From Coriaria nepalensis (Eukaryota > Streptophyta > Magnoliopsida > Cucurbitales > Coriariaceae), in the NCBI GenBank assembly GCA_027186245.1, contig CP114484.1, positions 3,422,501 to 3,486,500 on the forward strand: a stretch of 64,000 bases of DNA, written 5' to 3'. Position 1 is the first letter of the stretch. Each line of letters opens with the position of its first letter. The position numbers were made by a program, and so were the translations under genes. Shown in pieces: positions 34,369-46,400 of this stretch. The notes under the pieces were generated by a model. It saw nothing but the letters and a program-made list of their open reading frames with translations. It had not been told where the DNA came from and made no database searches.

Positions 34369-35732
34369 TCGTTCTTTCAATCCTCACCACCCTCACCGGT
34401 TCCATAATCGTTGCCCGTATCGTCCTCAAACTCTCCAAACCTTTCTTCCTCATATGTGGCATCAACATCTCACTAATAGCAGCTCTAATCATCTACGCCA
34501 TCATCCGAAGAAAGGATAACCTAAGAAGAAGGCAGTTCGAGTCTCAACTCGTTTCGGAAGGTAAAGAGCTTCGAATTGAGTATAGTTTCCTCCGTAAAGT
34601 GGCCGGACTTCCAACCAAGTTCAGGTACAAAGAGCTTGTAGATGCAACCGATGATTTCCGATTATTGATCGGTCAGGGTGCATCAGCTTCCGTGTTCAAA
34701 GGAATTCTCAAGGACGGAACTTCCATTGCGGTAAAACGGATCGAAGGAGAAAATCAAAACGGGGAGAGAGTTTTTAAAGCAGAAGTGGCCGCTATTGCCA
34801 GTGTTCATCATGTAAATCTAGTCCGTCTTCATGGGTATTGTACAATTAATCCAGATGGACCCAGATTTCTGGTCTACGATTTTATCCCAAACGGATCTTT
34901 AGATTGCTGGATTTTCCCGACAAACAAACGGAAAAATTGCTTCTCTGGAGGCTGTTTGTCTTGGGAGTTGCGGTACAAAGTTGCGGTTGATGTTGCAAAA
35001 GCGCTTTCTTACCTACACAATGATTGTAGATCTAGGGTTTTGCATTTGGATGTGAAGCCGGAGAATATTCTTCTTGATGAGAATTTCAACGCAGTCGTAT
35101 CGGATTTTGGAGTCTCGAAGCTTATGCGAAAAGATCTTAGCAGAGTGGTTACGACGGTGAGAGGGACAAGAGGTTATTTAGCTCCGGAATGGCTCTTACA
35201 AAATGGAGTTTCGGAAAAGTCCGATATCTATAGCTACGGGATGGTGCTTTTGGAGATGATTGGAGGGAGAAGGAATATTACTTTCGTGGAGAATGAGAAT
35301 GAAAGATGTGGAAGGAAATGGGAGTATTTTCCCAGAATTTTGAAGGAGAAGATGAATGAAGGAAAATTGATGGATGTTTTGGATTGGAGGTTATTAGAGG
35401 AAGGGAGGGTTGATGAGAGGGAAGTGAAGAGATTGGTTAATGTGGCTTTTTGGTGTATACAGGAGAAACCTAGGTTGAGGCCAAGTATGGATAATGTGGT
35501 GGAGATGCTTGATGGGCGGGTGGCCGTGGCGGAGCCGCCAGATACTCCAATGATTGTTGTTGATATATTGGCTATAGATGATCAAGAAGAACAATCACAA
35601 GATCATTGCCATAAAAATTACATTCCGGCGAAGAATCTCGCAATGCAAGCAAGACGGCAGCTAGGACTTGATGGTGATGGCGCATCATCGTCGATGCATT
35701 CATTTGCCATGTCTATTGTATCACCACGGTGA
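34344..35732 (+). CDS. Receptor-like protein kinase (At5g20050-like), membrane-anchored
   Basis: The gene is intronless and encodes 462 aa from the ATG at 34344; the frame extends ten codons upstream only through a TTG. Two hydrophobic segments (about 7-28 and 33-54) would place the kinase on the cytosolic side, with almost no ectodomain. The kinase domain covers about 105-375: ATP-site Lys131 in IAVKRIEGE, HLDVKPEN from 234 (Asp236, Asn241), DFG 254-256, APE 280-282 and SDIYSYG. The glycine loop reads GQGASASV, with Ala where the third Gly usually sits. The Arg before the catalytic Asp is Leu, so this is a non-RD kinase. From memory, the start MEDKKxNI, the segment ELRIEYSFLRKVAG and the ending SPR match Arabidopsis At5g20050, a putative receptor-like Ser/Thr kinase. 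No ligand or pathway can be read from the sequence. Confidence 0.92.
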   Translation: MEDKKTNIVVLSILTTLTGSIIVARIVLKLSKPFFLICGINISLIAALIIYAIIRRKDNLRRRQFESQLVSEGKELRIEYSFLRKVAGLPTKFRYKELVDATDDFRLLIGQGASASVFKGILKDGTSIAVKRIEGENQNGERVFKAEVAAIASVHHVNLVRLHGYCTINPDGPRFLVYDFIPNGSLDCWIFPTNKRKNCFSGGCLSWELRYKVAVDVAKALSYLHNDCRSRVLHLDVKPENILLDENFNAVVSDFGVSKLMRKDLSRVVTTVRGTRGYLAPEWLLQNGVSEKSDIYSYGMVLLEMIGGRRNITFVENENERCGRKWEYFPRILKEKMNEGKLMDVLDWRLLEEGRVDEREVKRLVNVAFWCIQEKPRLRPSMDNVVEMLDGRVAVAEPPDTPMIVVDILAIDDQEEQSQDHCHKNYIPAKNLAMQARRQLGLDGDGASSSMHSFAMSIVSPR

Positions 35733-36890
35733 AAGCTTCATTTAAAGTTGGGGATTTCGGACTATGCTTACTTAACAAGATGCATGTATATATGTATTCA
35801 TGTGAAGATTGCATGTTCAGTGAGATTGTAATAACACTTATTATTTGTAAAGTTTATGTTTGATTATTACATAGATCACTTGACAGTACTATAGGATAAT
35901 GTCATTAAGGTGTTATGATTAAACTTCTTATTTGATCTTTTAAATTAGTTGAATAGTAAAACACATTAGATCTATTCACAAGATCAATGTGGACACCAAT
36001 GCAGAAGCAGAAATGTATATTCAATGCCGGCAATGCTGAACATTGCTGCTGAGTTTACTATTATCGTAATTGATAATTCTCCATCTGTAGTTATCAACTT
36101 GGAAGAGCTGTCTTAGTTGATGATTCAATATTGTTTGTGAGAAGCCTAAATTCATTTGACTTTGACTACGAAATGGCAAAATGGAGATATTATGAATAAT
36201 TTTTTTTTTGTTGAGAGAAGATAAGAAACTGAGCATATTGAATATGTGTGACTGAGAGTAATTAGATTCTCCCCCTTTTTTTTTTTGTTTTTTTGTTTTT
36301 TTTGTTTTTTTTGTTTTTTTTTTTTGTTTTTTTTTTGTTTTTTTGTTTTTCCTTTTTCTTTTCCTACTGATTAGTCAGATGTATGCTGTGTTGAGTTCAG
36401 CTGGTTTTTTTTTTTTAAGGATAAAATAATAAATATATAACTTTTTGAATAAAAATAATTAAAAATCAGTTAATTATATAAAAAAATTAATTAAAAAAAT
36501 TATTCATAATTTAAAATAAATTTAATAAGATCCACTTATAATTAATAAATTCATAATATATTCACCTATAATATCACTTACCTCAAGAAATATATATATA
36601 ATTTGCCCACAAAATAATAATATTAATCGATACAATCGCAATCCATAATCATATAATATAAAAAAGAAATTTGCTGACGGTTGACATAAGTTTTTAGTAC
36701 AATGGATACAATTATGAATTGTGAATTATTAATAAAGGTTACAAATTAGACTTGTAGACTAATCTAATTGTTGCCAAATCATGTCTAAACAAAAAATTTC
36801 ATGTGTCCTTAGTTTTTTGTTTTGGACGTATCATTTGTCCGAGTTAATCAACGGCTGAAATGTCATAAAAGTTGAATCTTACACAAACTT
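35733..36890. other. Gene-free stretch with a long poly-T tract
   Basis: Contains the 3' region of the kinase gene and a T-rich tract at about 36270-36350 made of T runs broken by single G. No coding evidence. Confidence 0.6.
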
Positions 36891-36904
36891 TTATAAATGA
36901 TAAA

Positions 36905-37600
36905 TTTGTATACGAAATCTTAATATTTAAGGGTTATACATAAAATTATAAATATTGAATATTTTATTACTTTATTTTTAATTTAAATTTATCTATCATA
37001 CATAATGTTTAAATATTATATTTGAAATTATAAAAATTTACGTTTCTATGAAATCTCAATGCTTAAGGATTACACATAGAAGTATCAAAGTTGAACATTT
37101 TATTATTTTACATTAAATTTGAATTTTTCTTTTGTTACCGAATGTCTAAACATTATATTTAGAAACAAAAATATTGAATTTCTCACAAAAGAACATAAAA
37201 ATGCAACTTTTCTATGAAACTTTAATATTTAAAGGTTACACTTAATACCACAAAACTTGAACTTTTCATTACTTCATCATAAATTTGAATTTTTCAATCA
37301 TTATCAATGTTTAAACATTATACTTAAAATCCTAAAGATTGAATCTCTAAAAAAAAAAAAACATAAATATTAGACTTTTTTAGGAAACTCTAATGTATAA
37401 ACCTTAGATGTATAACCGTAAGGGTTGAACCTTTCATTACTTGACCAAATGATTTGACCTTTCTATTATTATCAATTGTCTAAACATTACATTTGAAACC
37501 ATAAAGGTTAGACTTCTCACAAAAGGATATAAATGTTAGACTTTCTTATGAAACCTTAATATTTAAATATTAGATTTAGAATCATAAAAACTGAATCTTC
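36905..37600. repeat. Degenerate satellite-like tandem array (~165-bp units)
   Basis: A recognisable unit start (tatgaaatcttaatattt-like, then a reads-through to tacaca) recurs at about 36911, 37047, 37212, 37381 and 37555, a spacing of about 136, 165, 169 and 174 bp. Within each unit the same phrases follow in the same order: 'gttgaacttttcattact', 'aaatttgaatttttc', 'tgtctaaacattatattt', 'gaatttctcacaaaa'. Copies are heavily diverged. Confidence 0.7.
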
Positions 37601-37870
37601 TATCATTGAACTTAAATGTTAAACCTTTTTATCAAATCCTTTCATCTCAAATCCTAAAGCTTAAATATTTCATATTAAACATAAAACATAAATATTTCAT
37701 TTTGAATTATAAATGTTGAACATTTCATCTTTCATCTTAAACTCCCAAAGCTTAAACCTTTCATATTAAACTCTAAAATTTAAATATTTCATCTTAAATC
37801 CTAAAGTATAGATATTTCATTTTAAACTTAAAGATTAAACTTTAGATCTTTCAAAGGTCCAACCTTTAGG
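37600..37870. repeat. Degenerate short tandem repeats (~30 bp)
   Basis: Phrases like 'taaatatttcatcttaaatc' and 'cctaaagcttaaa' recur about every 30 bp directly after the longer array. Copies differ, so the unit is only approximate. It may have grown out of the longer unit, which shares 'ttcatt' and 'aaaccttta' words. Confidence 0.55.
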
Positions 37871-40800
37871 GTTCAATAGATGAAAGTTCTAACTTTTAGC
37901 GATAATTCTAATTGCTTTATGTCTTATTCAACCAAAACAAATAAAACCCTGATGAACAAATATTAACCAATTAAAACTATTAAGTACAACTATTCATTTA
38001 ACAAAATTACAATAACCAACAAAAATAATTTAGTAAAATCACAACTACAACCAAAACTCTAATGAATAAATATCATTCATTTAAAATAACTAATATTCAT
38101 TAAAATCATATTTCCAATGATTACAAAACTTCGTAAAATCTTCAAAATTCTCAAACTAACTATATTATCAATAATCAAAAGTCTAAATATCCCTAATAAA
38201 TGGAAATGACTTTGCTGAAAATGGGACCATGCTCTGCTCATTGATAGGTTCTCATAAGTGTATTTACACTTAGATAAGTGCATATACCATATTTTGCATC
38301 AAAGTTCCAATTGTTCCATCCGTGTTATTTTCATGCAAATACAATAATTTCTCTTTCTCCTTCCATTCACCATCGAAACATATGATTATAAAAAATCTTT
38401 TCATTTTTGAAGAAGGAAAAACATAAAGGAAATGAATATACTCTCAAGGCTATATAGAGCAATCGAGTTTAGAGATCACACTTGAAAGATTCAGTACAAA
38501 TTGCCCAATTTCTTGATGTTTTTCAAAATTTTGGACATCAAGAAATCGGGTAAGGAAAAAATTCATGTTTCTTTCACCTAATTTCTCGATGTCTTACAAA
38601 ACTTCAGACATTGAGAAATTGGAAAAAAAAAAGTTTTTGTTTTTTTACCCAATTTACCGATGTTTCCTCATTATAGAGACATCGAAAAACGAGTAATAAA
38701 ACATCGTCTTCATATTTTTTAGATTTTTGGACTTCCAACTTTCCACTTTTTTTCACTTGTAAAACGATTCGAAAGGGCAAGTAAAAACAAAATAAAAACA
38801 AAGCGAGCCCAAAACGTAAGGACTATCAATCAAAATATAAAAAAAATTTGAAAAATGTATTCCGAAGTTTACTCAAAAGTTTATCTATCTCCAACCTCTG
38901 CATCTTCAATTTAGAAGCTTGTAAACGGATTTAATCAAAATTTAGGGCTTGTAAACGGATTCAATTTAGGATATTCTTGTTCAAGCAACACAAGTTACTG
39001 TTGCTTGGTTGGTAAGGATAAGGGCATTAATGTCATTTCACACCTTTTTATTTCAAATATGCAAGAGGATAACTTAATCATTCACATTTTAAATTAATTT
39101 TTTAAAATAAAAAATAGACTAGTATCACTAGTAAAAAGAAGTTGTGGTTTCATTTTTTTTCCTCTAGACCCAATTGCAAAAGACCCTATGTTAAAATGAA
39201 AATTTTAGGCCATATAAAATATATTCCCTACTATGATAGTATTGAATTCTTACCTTAAATTTTAATTCTCATAAACGTATACTCATTTCTTTCTAACCTA
39301 TAAATAAAAAAGAAAATATTGGAATCCCATAAATTGAGAGACTAAAGTTGGGCCTTAGTTGTCTTGGCAGCTTAGCCTAGGGTTGGCCTTGACTCTAATC
39401 TATTTAAAATTTAAAATTATGTATCGTGTCTTTGTTTTCTTTCTTATTTTTAACCCCTGATTTATTTTCTTCTTCACCACCAAGTCTTTTTCATGTATAA
39501 TTTTTGAGAAAATTAGAATAAATCCTTTAAAATACTTATAATAGACATTCTAAATTTTATAGCTGTAATAAATACTTTGTTTTAAAACTTTAATTATAAT
39601 AAACATTTGATTTCATATAAAATTTTAGTATCTATTCTAAGTTTTAATTTTTAATCCAAAAATTTTAGTTTTATATTTTTAACCCACTTTCTTTTTAAAT
39701 CAAATTTTCCAACTTTATACTCTTTCACTAGTACCTCTATCGACCCTTTCAAAGTCGCCTTCGCACCGACTACCACCACCAGACATATTCAAAAAATCTT
39801 ATCAGAATTTTATAGTCATTTTAAAATCAATTTTTAGTCTTGCATTTTCAACTTTCACCCTCTGTAAATTAAAAAAAAAAAAAAAAAAAAACATTTTCCT
39901 ACTCTACACCACTGCTACCATTTTCCGCTGGAAAATTTCTCTCTTTCTTATTGTCTAATGATGTTCGAAAATCTGTTTGCAACAATAATTTAGAAATAAA
40001 TTTTAAATTTTAATTTTAATTTGCCCAATTTAAAATTTTAAAATATTTATTGCAGTGATTGGCCAAGACAGTGGCCGAGGGTTTGTGGAGTTGGTGATGA
40101 AGACGTGTGTAGTAATAGAAATTTATTTTTAAAAATAAAATGGGTTAAAAGTGTGAAAATAAAAGCAAATATTAATTTTTAGTAAATTTTTAAAGCAAAG
40201 TTTTAAATTTATTTGTATGGAATCATAATATTCATTATAATTAAAATTTCAAATTCAATATTTATTGTAGTTATAAAATTTTAGGCTGTAGTATAATTAT
40301 CTTACAATTTGGGGGTTCATCCTAATTTTTCCTATTTTTTGAGGCATTTTTTATGTACCTACTCTATGACTTGAGATATCATACATAACATCACCCATTA
40401 CACAAAAGTGAATTTTGTAATTATGATAAAATTTAATGCGACATGTATATATTATGGGCATACTAATTTTTTTGGGTTAATTCACTTTTTAGTCTATATG
40501 TAATTCAGTTTTTACGAATTTATCTATGTGTAGTTTGTGTGGCCAACATTTTAATACATATATAGTCTAAATGAGACTTTAATTTATCTAATCAGTTTCT
40601 ATCAAATGAGCTGACTTGGCATATTAATATTGATGCCATGTCATTAAAAAAGTTTATTTATTATTACTAATTTTTTGAAAGCAAGCGGGGCTAGGCATGT
40701 TCCAACTAGCTCTGCTCATGTTTGTAATGAAATTTGTGTGCCAAGTGTTCATATGTTATATATATGCAAGCATATCTATCATATATTAAGTATGTTCAAC

Positions 40801-41500
40801 AGGTGGTTCGGTTCGGATTATCCGAACCATAAATATTCGAAAGTTTTCGATTATATTAAAATATATACAAACAGTATTAGTATTCGATTGGATATTTTAC
40901 CTATCCGATCCACCGTTGAGTCGAATATATGATCGAGTATCTAAATATCTTTTTTTTCTCTTAATATTAATTATAGTCGTGGGTTTGTTTAAACTTTAAA
41001 AAATATTAGTTCTTTCTCTCTTTTTGGGAATAAAATTCGGTTTTCATTTTGGAGTTTGACGTTATTAATAATTAATATGCTTTGATTTTTTAATCTAATG
41101 ATTTGTTAGTTATGATTCTGTAAAATTAGGAAATAGAATTGATTTCATTTCTATCGTTTGGTGACATTTCATCTATTTTATTAAATGAAAATAACTCACT
41201 TTTTTATTTCTTGATCAGATAAAAATTGATTCTTCTCATTATATATTAAGAGAGTGATAATACTAAAAATAAAAAAAAAATATACAAATTTAATTTTCAT
41301 CTTAATTACACTATTTCTTGGCAAATCTCATTCCATCGATGACACCCATTTAGAATCAACCAAGCCATAAATGTTCAAAGTAACAAAGGAAGCTTCAGGA
41401 AATTTACTTCAAAAGAAAAAAAAAAGCAAAACAAAACAAGAAAAAAGAAGTTAAAGCTGGTTTTTACTACTTGGGTTTTAAAGCCCAAGTAAAAGTCATG
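37871..41500. other. Gene-free AT-rich stretch
   Basis: No supported gene. It includes the tandem hairpins at 38503-38695 (listed separately) and an A run at about 39869-39890. A segment with GGTTCGGTTCGGATTATCCGAACC words at about 40805-40930 resembles the termini of plant hAT-type elements. No transposase was found. Confidence 0.5.
38503..38695. repeat. Three tandem ~72-bp units, each an imperfect hairpin
   Basis: Unit 1 pairs CCCAATTTCTTGATGT (38504-38519) with ACATCAAGAAATCGGG (38535-38550), 15 of 16 bases. Unit 2 pairs 38577-38594 with 38606-38622, nearly complete. Unit 3 (38648-38663 with about 38676-38694) pairs only around CGATGT/ACATCG. Unit starts are 73 and 71 bp apart, so the array is a tandem triplication of one palindrome. 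Confidence 0.85.
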
Positions 41501-41604
41501 CCTAGCTCTAAAGAGATGGAGATAGATATGCTCTTCGATTGATTAGATTACTTATCTTCATCAGAGGGAAGAAGAGTATAGAAGAAGATAATGTCCAAAC
41601 CCCT

Positions 41605-41805
41605 CTCTCTCTCTCTCTCTGTCTCTGTACCCTTCACGGTAGATCTGGGTTCCAGGAACCCAGATTCGCATCGGATTCTAAGAATGCAGATTCGAGTCTG
41701 GATTCCAAGAACCCAGATCGCAGATCTGGAATTCAAGAACCTAGAATGCGAATCTGGGTTTCCAGTACCTAGATGAGAGTCTCGGCTCTTGAAACACAGA
41801 TCTAT
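41605..41805. repeat. CT microsatellite and degenerate ~27-bp minisatellite
   Basis: A CT run (about 41602-41622) is followed by five to six diverged units of 26-28 bp built on 'cagattcgagtctggattcc' plus 'aagaacc', from about 41641 to 41805. It carries palindromic words such as GGGTTCCAGGAACCC. Frames through it look protein-like only because of the repeat. Confidence 0.75.
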
Positions 41806-44800
41806 TTGTATAAAGGTCGTTAACTATATACCGATATCAAAATGAATTATCCCCTTGTAGTGAATTAATGATATCAAAATGACAATATTTATTAGAGCTA
41901 TTCAAGAGTCAATACACCAATTAATTTGACTTTATCCAAACAAATTATTTTCAAACTTCGAGAATTGTTTTTAGCCTTTTTATTTTCTCATGCCAAACTT
42001 CAGCTTTGTAATTAGAAAGCAAAGTTACAATAAATTTAAAAATAAAATAAAAAAATAAAAAAAAACAAAACTTATGTGAAATTGTTGAAGATTATTTGGG
42101 CTCTATTTGTCTTTGCTACTTTGATTGGAGTTAAATTGGACTATAAAATGACTTTTGCGAACAAAAAGTAAAATGCAATTGGCTTGAGCTCAGAATGCGG
42201 TTTTAGACTTTTTCAAAACGCCGGAATTAGCCAAGTATTTTAGTTTTAACTTAAATCCAATTCATAATTTTTTTGGTTTAAAAATATAGTCTAGTGATAG
42301 TGTCGGTGAACACTATTCATTGACAACTTTTTTATTATATACATATATGGGTGAAGCCAAGATTTCATAATAAGATTAAAATAATAATTATTTTTTATTT
42401 GATTTGGTTTTATTCAAAGAAATATTTTTGATTTCTCAAACATCTAAAATGAAAAATTATTTCATTTAAAACATGTCGATCAATCAATTCATTTACACAA
42501 AGGTTTTTTTTTTTTCTTTCCATAATATATAAATTCTTATAAATCCTAAAACATGTCTTCTCTTTTTCAAAATCATTTTATGTTATAAATTCATTATATA
42601 ACCAAATAAGAAAAGAAAAAATCGTTCATTTCATTCGCACTTATTCTCATTTTCATCAGAGAATCAAATCAATTACCTTTTACAGGTATACAAAAATTCT
42701 TATAAGTACGAGGTGAAGTCGGTATAGTAAAAATATATTATCAGATGTTTTCATATTAATATATATAAAACATGTAAATTTTAAATATCTAATATATAAT
42801 ATATGATAATTTTATATTTACTTATATATTTATTAGAGATAGATACTCACATTGCAGAGGTAGAGACACGTAATCATTTAAGTTTAGTCGAAAATTTGAA
42901 ATCGTCAAATTTGAAATCACCCCATCTCCATGAATTCTATGTGATTTATTATTCTTATTATTTTTTTCATTAATCATTCTCACAGATTGTGAAAATCCAA
43001 ATTTTAATCAAAACTTGCATAGAATAAGTAAATATCAACAAATGGTCTAAATTGGAGCAAAAAATAGGAGTCTAAAGCCAGGCAAGTTTAAAGAGAAATA
43101 TTTCAATTGTGATAAGATATGTCATTGAGTTTCAAATTTTAGGCTCTTTAAGAAGAAACAAAGCTAAGAAGAAAATATGGTGGATAACATTACTCAAGAT
43201 GTTTTGGACATTGATCTATATACATAGTTGAGTGAAAGTGACAAAAATTTTTTTTTTTTCTAAAAGTGGAATGTGTGTTGATGAGCTTATATGTTAAATG
43301 AATTGTAATGATTATTTGAGAAATTAATACAACTAATTATTTTATTTAGTTGCTTAAGTTTTCTAATCTATAGCATGCTAGATTAAAATAAGTTATTCTC
43401 ATTTTCCATGTATAAATTAATTAACACGGATCATTATACCACACATTCACATAAGTAAAGAAACTTATATTGAGATAAAATAAACAAAGTCATCTTTTAA
43501 AGAACTAAAATAAATGACAAATTTCTTGATTTAATCCATAATGACATATGAAACCGAATTCATTTAAACAAATATGTGAGTCTATCATTGAATACTCACG
43601 TTCAAGAACAAGAAAAATAAGTAGAAGATTGAGATTTAATCTCGACCTAACAAAATAGCTAGGACATAAAGATATTATAGTATGAATTTTCCAATTTCTT
43701 GTTAGAAGAAGAATATCAAAGCTTCAAGGAGCTATTAATTCATCATCAGATTCTTTAACTAACTACTCTTAATAGAGTTATCTATGGGTTCCATTGTAGA
43801 TTCGCTAACCAAATGGTTAATTAAAGATTTAGTTGAAAAGTTATTGAGAGGAATGTATAAAAGCCTATGAAAGAATAAGTTACTATAGTGGAAACCCAAC
43901 TTAGTTGATCGGAGATTCCAAGATCTAGATTTAAAGGGCTGACCTAGTTATAAATGACTTAATTAGACCATTATAGGTAGGTATGAGCGTTAGATAAGAT
44001 ATTGTTATACTCGATCCGATGCAAATTGATGCCCATTCTTACTTATCAAATCAAGTATTTGATCTGATATGTAAAAATTAAAGAGAATCCGATCCAATCC
44101 AATTAGCGTAGGATTAGATTAGATCCTACAGATATCTTATCTTCTTATAAATAAATTGAAGTTCGAATCTTGAATGATAGAAATATATTATCATTTATAA
44201 AAATTATTTATGTTATTTGTTCTATTTTTTCCTTTAATAATTATCAAAGTTACATGAAGATGATATGTTTTAATCACTGATAACAAATTAAGTTACACTT
44301 TATAAAGAATTTTGAGAAGCATAAATGGCTAAATTATATCTAATTATCATTTACTTGCAAAATGCATACAAATCACAATCACAAGTTTATACTAAAAAAT
44401 AATGCCAGGATTCAACGAAGAAGCCATAAATGGAGAGAACTTTTTTTGTGGCGGAGGACTGGCTGGAAAATAGTGCTTGCTGGAAAATAATGCTTACTAG
44501 AGGGAAAACGACACCAAAGAGGAGAGGTGGGAAGAGAGGAGAAGAATAGTGGTTCTTTTTAGGTCTGCAGTCTTAGCCTCTTAAGTTTTAGGTCTTCTTT
44601 ATATCTTACATCTACATAGACTTTAGGTTTTTAATATTTTTTGTTTTATTTATTTTTTCGAATTACGAGTATTCTATCAAATGCCCATAATTCGATCAGA
44701 TCTATAGTGAATTTGATAGGAATATTCGATTTGCTCTGCTCTGTATCCGTTGAATATGGTCAAATTTATATATTTTCCTCATGCCAACTATGAGAGATAT

Positions 44801-45308
44801 TCTTATCTATTCCTTTTATGAAATAGTAGTGCCTAGAAGAAGAAGGATATATTATGTTTTTAATAAGTTTTAGGTTTTAATGATTTTTAGGCATGGGGAA
44901 ATCCGAGCGTTGTCAAATGAATTACTATTTATTAATAATCACCTATGTGAGAGAGAAGTGAGACCACTTCTAAGGGAAGTGACTTAGCCTTAATTTCTTC
45001 AAACTCTTTCAGAACAAGGCCGATGTTCAAGGCCAAAACGAACATGAAAGTGTGAACTCAATTGTGTAAGGAAAGACTCATGTCTAAAGTATATTATTAT
45101 TTATGTGAATGATATAACAATGTAAAGATATCGTGTATATTGATAAATTAGTAAAATCAATATACTTTCACAAGGGAAGGTTCAAAGGTTGATACCTTCC
45201 TATTCTATTTAGGTTTTGATCTATCGAACTCTATCGCCATATCAAAAACATTTTAATGTAAAAAACATTTGTTTTATATTTTTCGTCAATTTTATTCATA
45301 TGAGGGAT
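41806..45308. other. Gene-free stretch with transposon scraps
   Basis: Apart from the gag scrap at 43010-43240 I see no coding sequence. The interval about 43974-44795 is bounded by TAGGTATGAGCG and, inverted, TTGGCATGAGG, with target words 'atccgatccaatcc' near the ends. It may be a non-autonomous hAT-like element, but the ends match weakly. Confidence 0.4.
43010..43240 (+). mobile_element. Copia gag zinc-knuckle scrap
   Basis: One frame reads FKEKYFNCDKICH, then a stop, then NFRLFKKK and DITQDVLDIDLY. This matches the CCHC knuckle and following segment of plant Copia gag in order, with stops and a lost His/Cys. Flanking sequence shows no further Copia domains, so only a fragment remains. 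Confidence 0.6.
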
Positions 45309-46400
45309 TATTAAAAAATTAGCATATTGAAGTGCTATGTTTAGGTTTTATTTTGAGTGGGATTCACTTTGTGAAAATGATAGGTCAAAGTATATTTGGG
45401 TCTCCTCCGTGAGAGCTTCAAAATGATATATGGTATGCTCAAAATGGTACATGACTGAATAAGAAAAATTGATTCTTAAAATGCACCTATTGAAACTTTT
45501 TGAAGTGAAAAAATAAAAAGAGAAAATTCTGTCCCACATTGAAAAGAAATCAAGTAAAATAAGTGTTTATATATGATTACCCAATTGTTGATGGGTAATA
45601 ATCTAAGCAAAAATGCTCTCACTTGCAGGTGCACCTAATGGGTGCAAATTTAAATCGGATTGGGCTTAGCTTGTAAGCACCCGCACCTGAGCATATCAAA
45701 TTTCAGCCTGAAATCGATCCGATCCGCATTGGCCCACATTTTTGAATTCTCTTCTTATAATTTTTTTTCCATGCAAACATACGAAGCTTTAGGGTAGAAT
45801 TTAATTTTTGATTTCATCATATTTAAATATGAGTTAAACCACAAATTAATTCATGAAACCACCATGATTAATTTTCATTAGTCATTTGTCCCCCTCGTGA
45901 GCCTATAAATTGGTATCCTCCTTCTATTTGAAAAACACACTTTGAAAATACTCTTTTAGTATCTTCATAAAGCTTTTTCCTCCTTAGAGTTCTAAGCTTC
46001 CAGCGTGATAGAGTTTTGACTATCTCGAGTTTTCCAGAATAACTTCGGTGGTGCATTGCTGCTACTATTGATCTTCATTGTATCATAGGATATAGATGTC
46101 ATTGTGCTTTTAGCACCAATGAGAGGGAGCACATTTATTTTAAGGATACTATTACGTAACATGCCTAAAAAAAACATGATATACAATCTGGTTTCCAATT
46201 CCAATTTCAAAATACATTATGTTTTGTCAATTCTATTTTCTTTACAATTTCAGTTTCCATAAATATATTCTAACTTTTACTTGTCAATTTAGTTATAAAA
46301 AAAAGTTCCAAAAATTATATTTTTCATATGTGTTGTTCTGTTATAATTAATGTTTATTTGTTTTCATTATTCTATATATCTATTTAATTAATTTCCTACA
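45309..46400 (-). mobile_element. LTR-like element, copy 2 (about 1.09 kb)
   Basis: Read on the minus strand it starts TGTAGGAAATTAATTAAATA at 46400 and ends about AATTTTTTAATA at 45309, 1092 bp. It matches the element at 58360-59454 along its whole length. Shared landmarks in order are the TGTAGGAAAT start, 'ggcatgtta', 'catgatacaa', 'gaactcta', 'ccaatttataggct', 'tatataaacac', 'caatgtgggaca', 'gagcataccatat' and 'atatgctaattttt'. Flanks (ttaac after 46400, gggat before 45309) do not match, so no target duplication is seen for this copy. Confidence 0.75.

Noticed and set aside
43974..44795. Non-autonomous hAT-like element with TAGG...CCTA type ends
   Set aside because: The terminal match is short and imperfect and no 8-bp target duplication was found, so I mention it only within the spacer.
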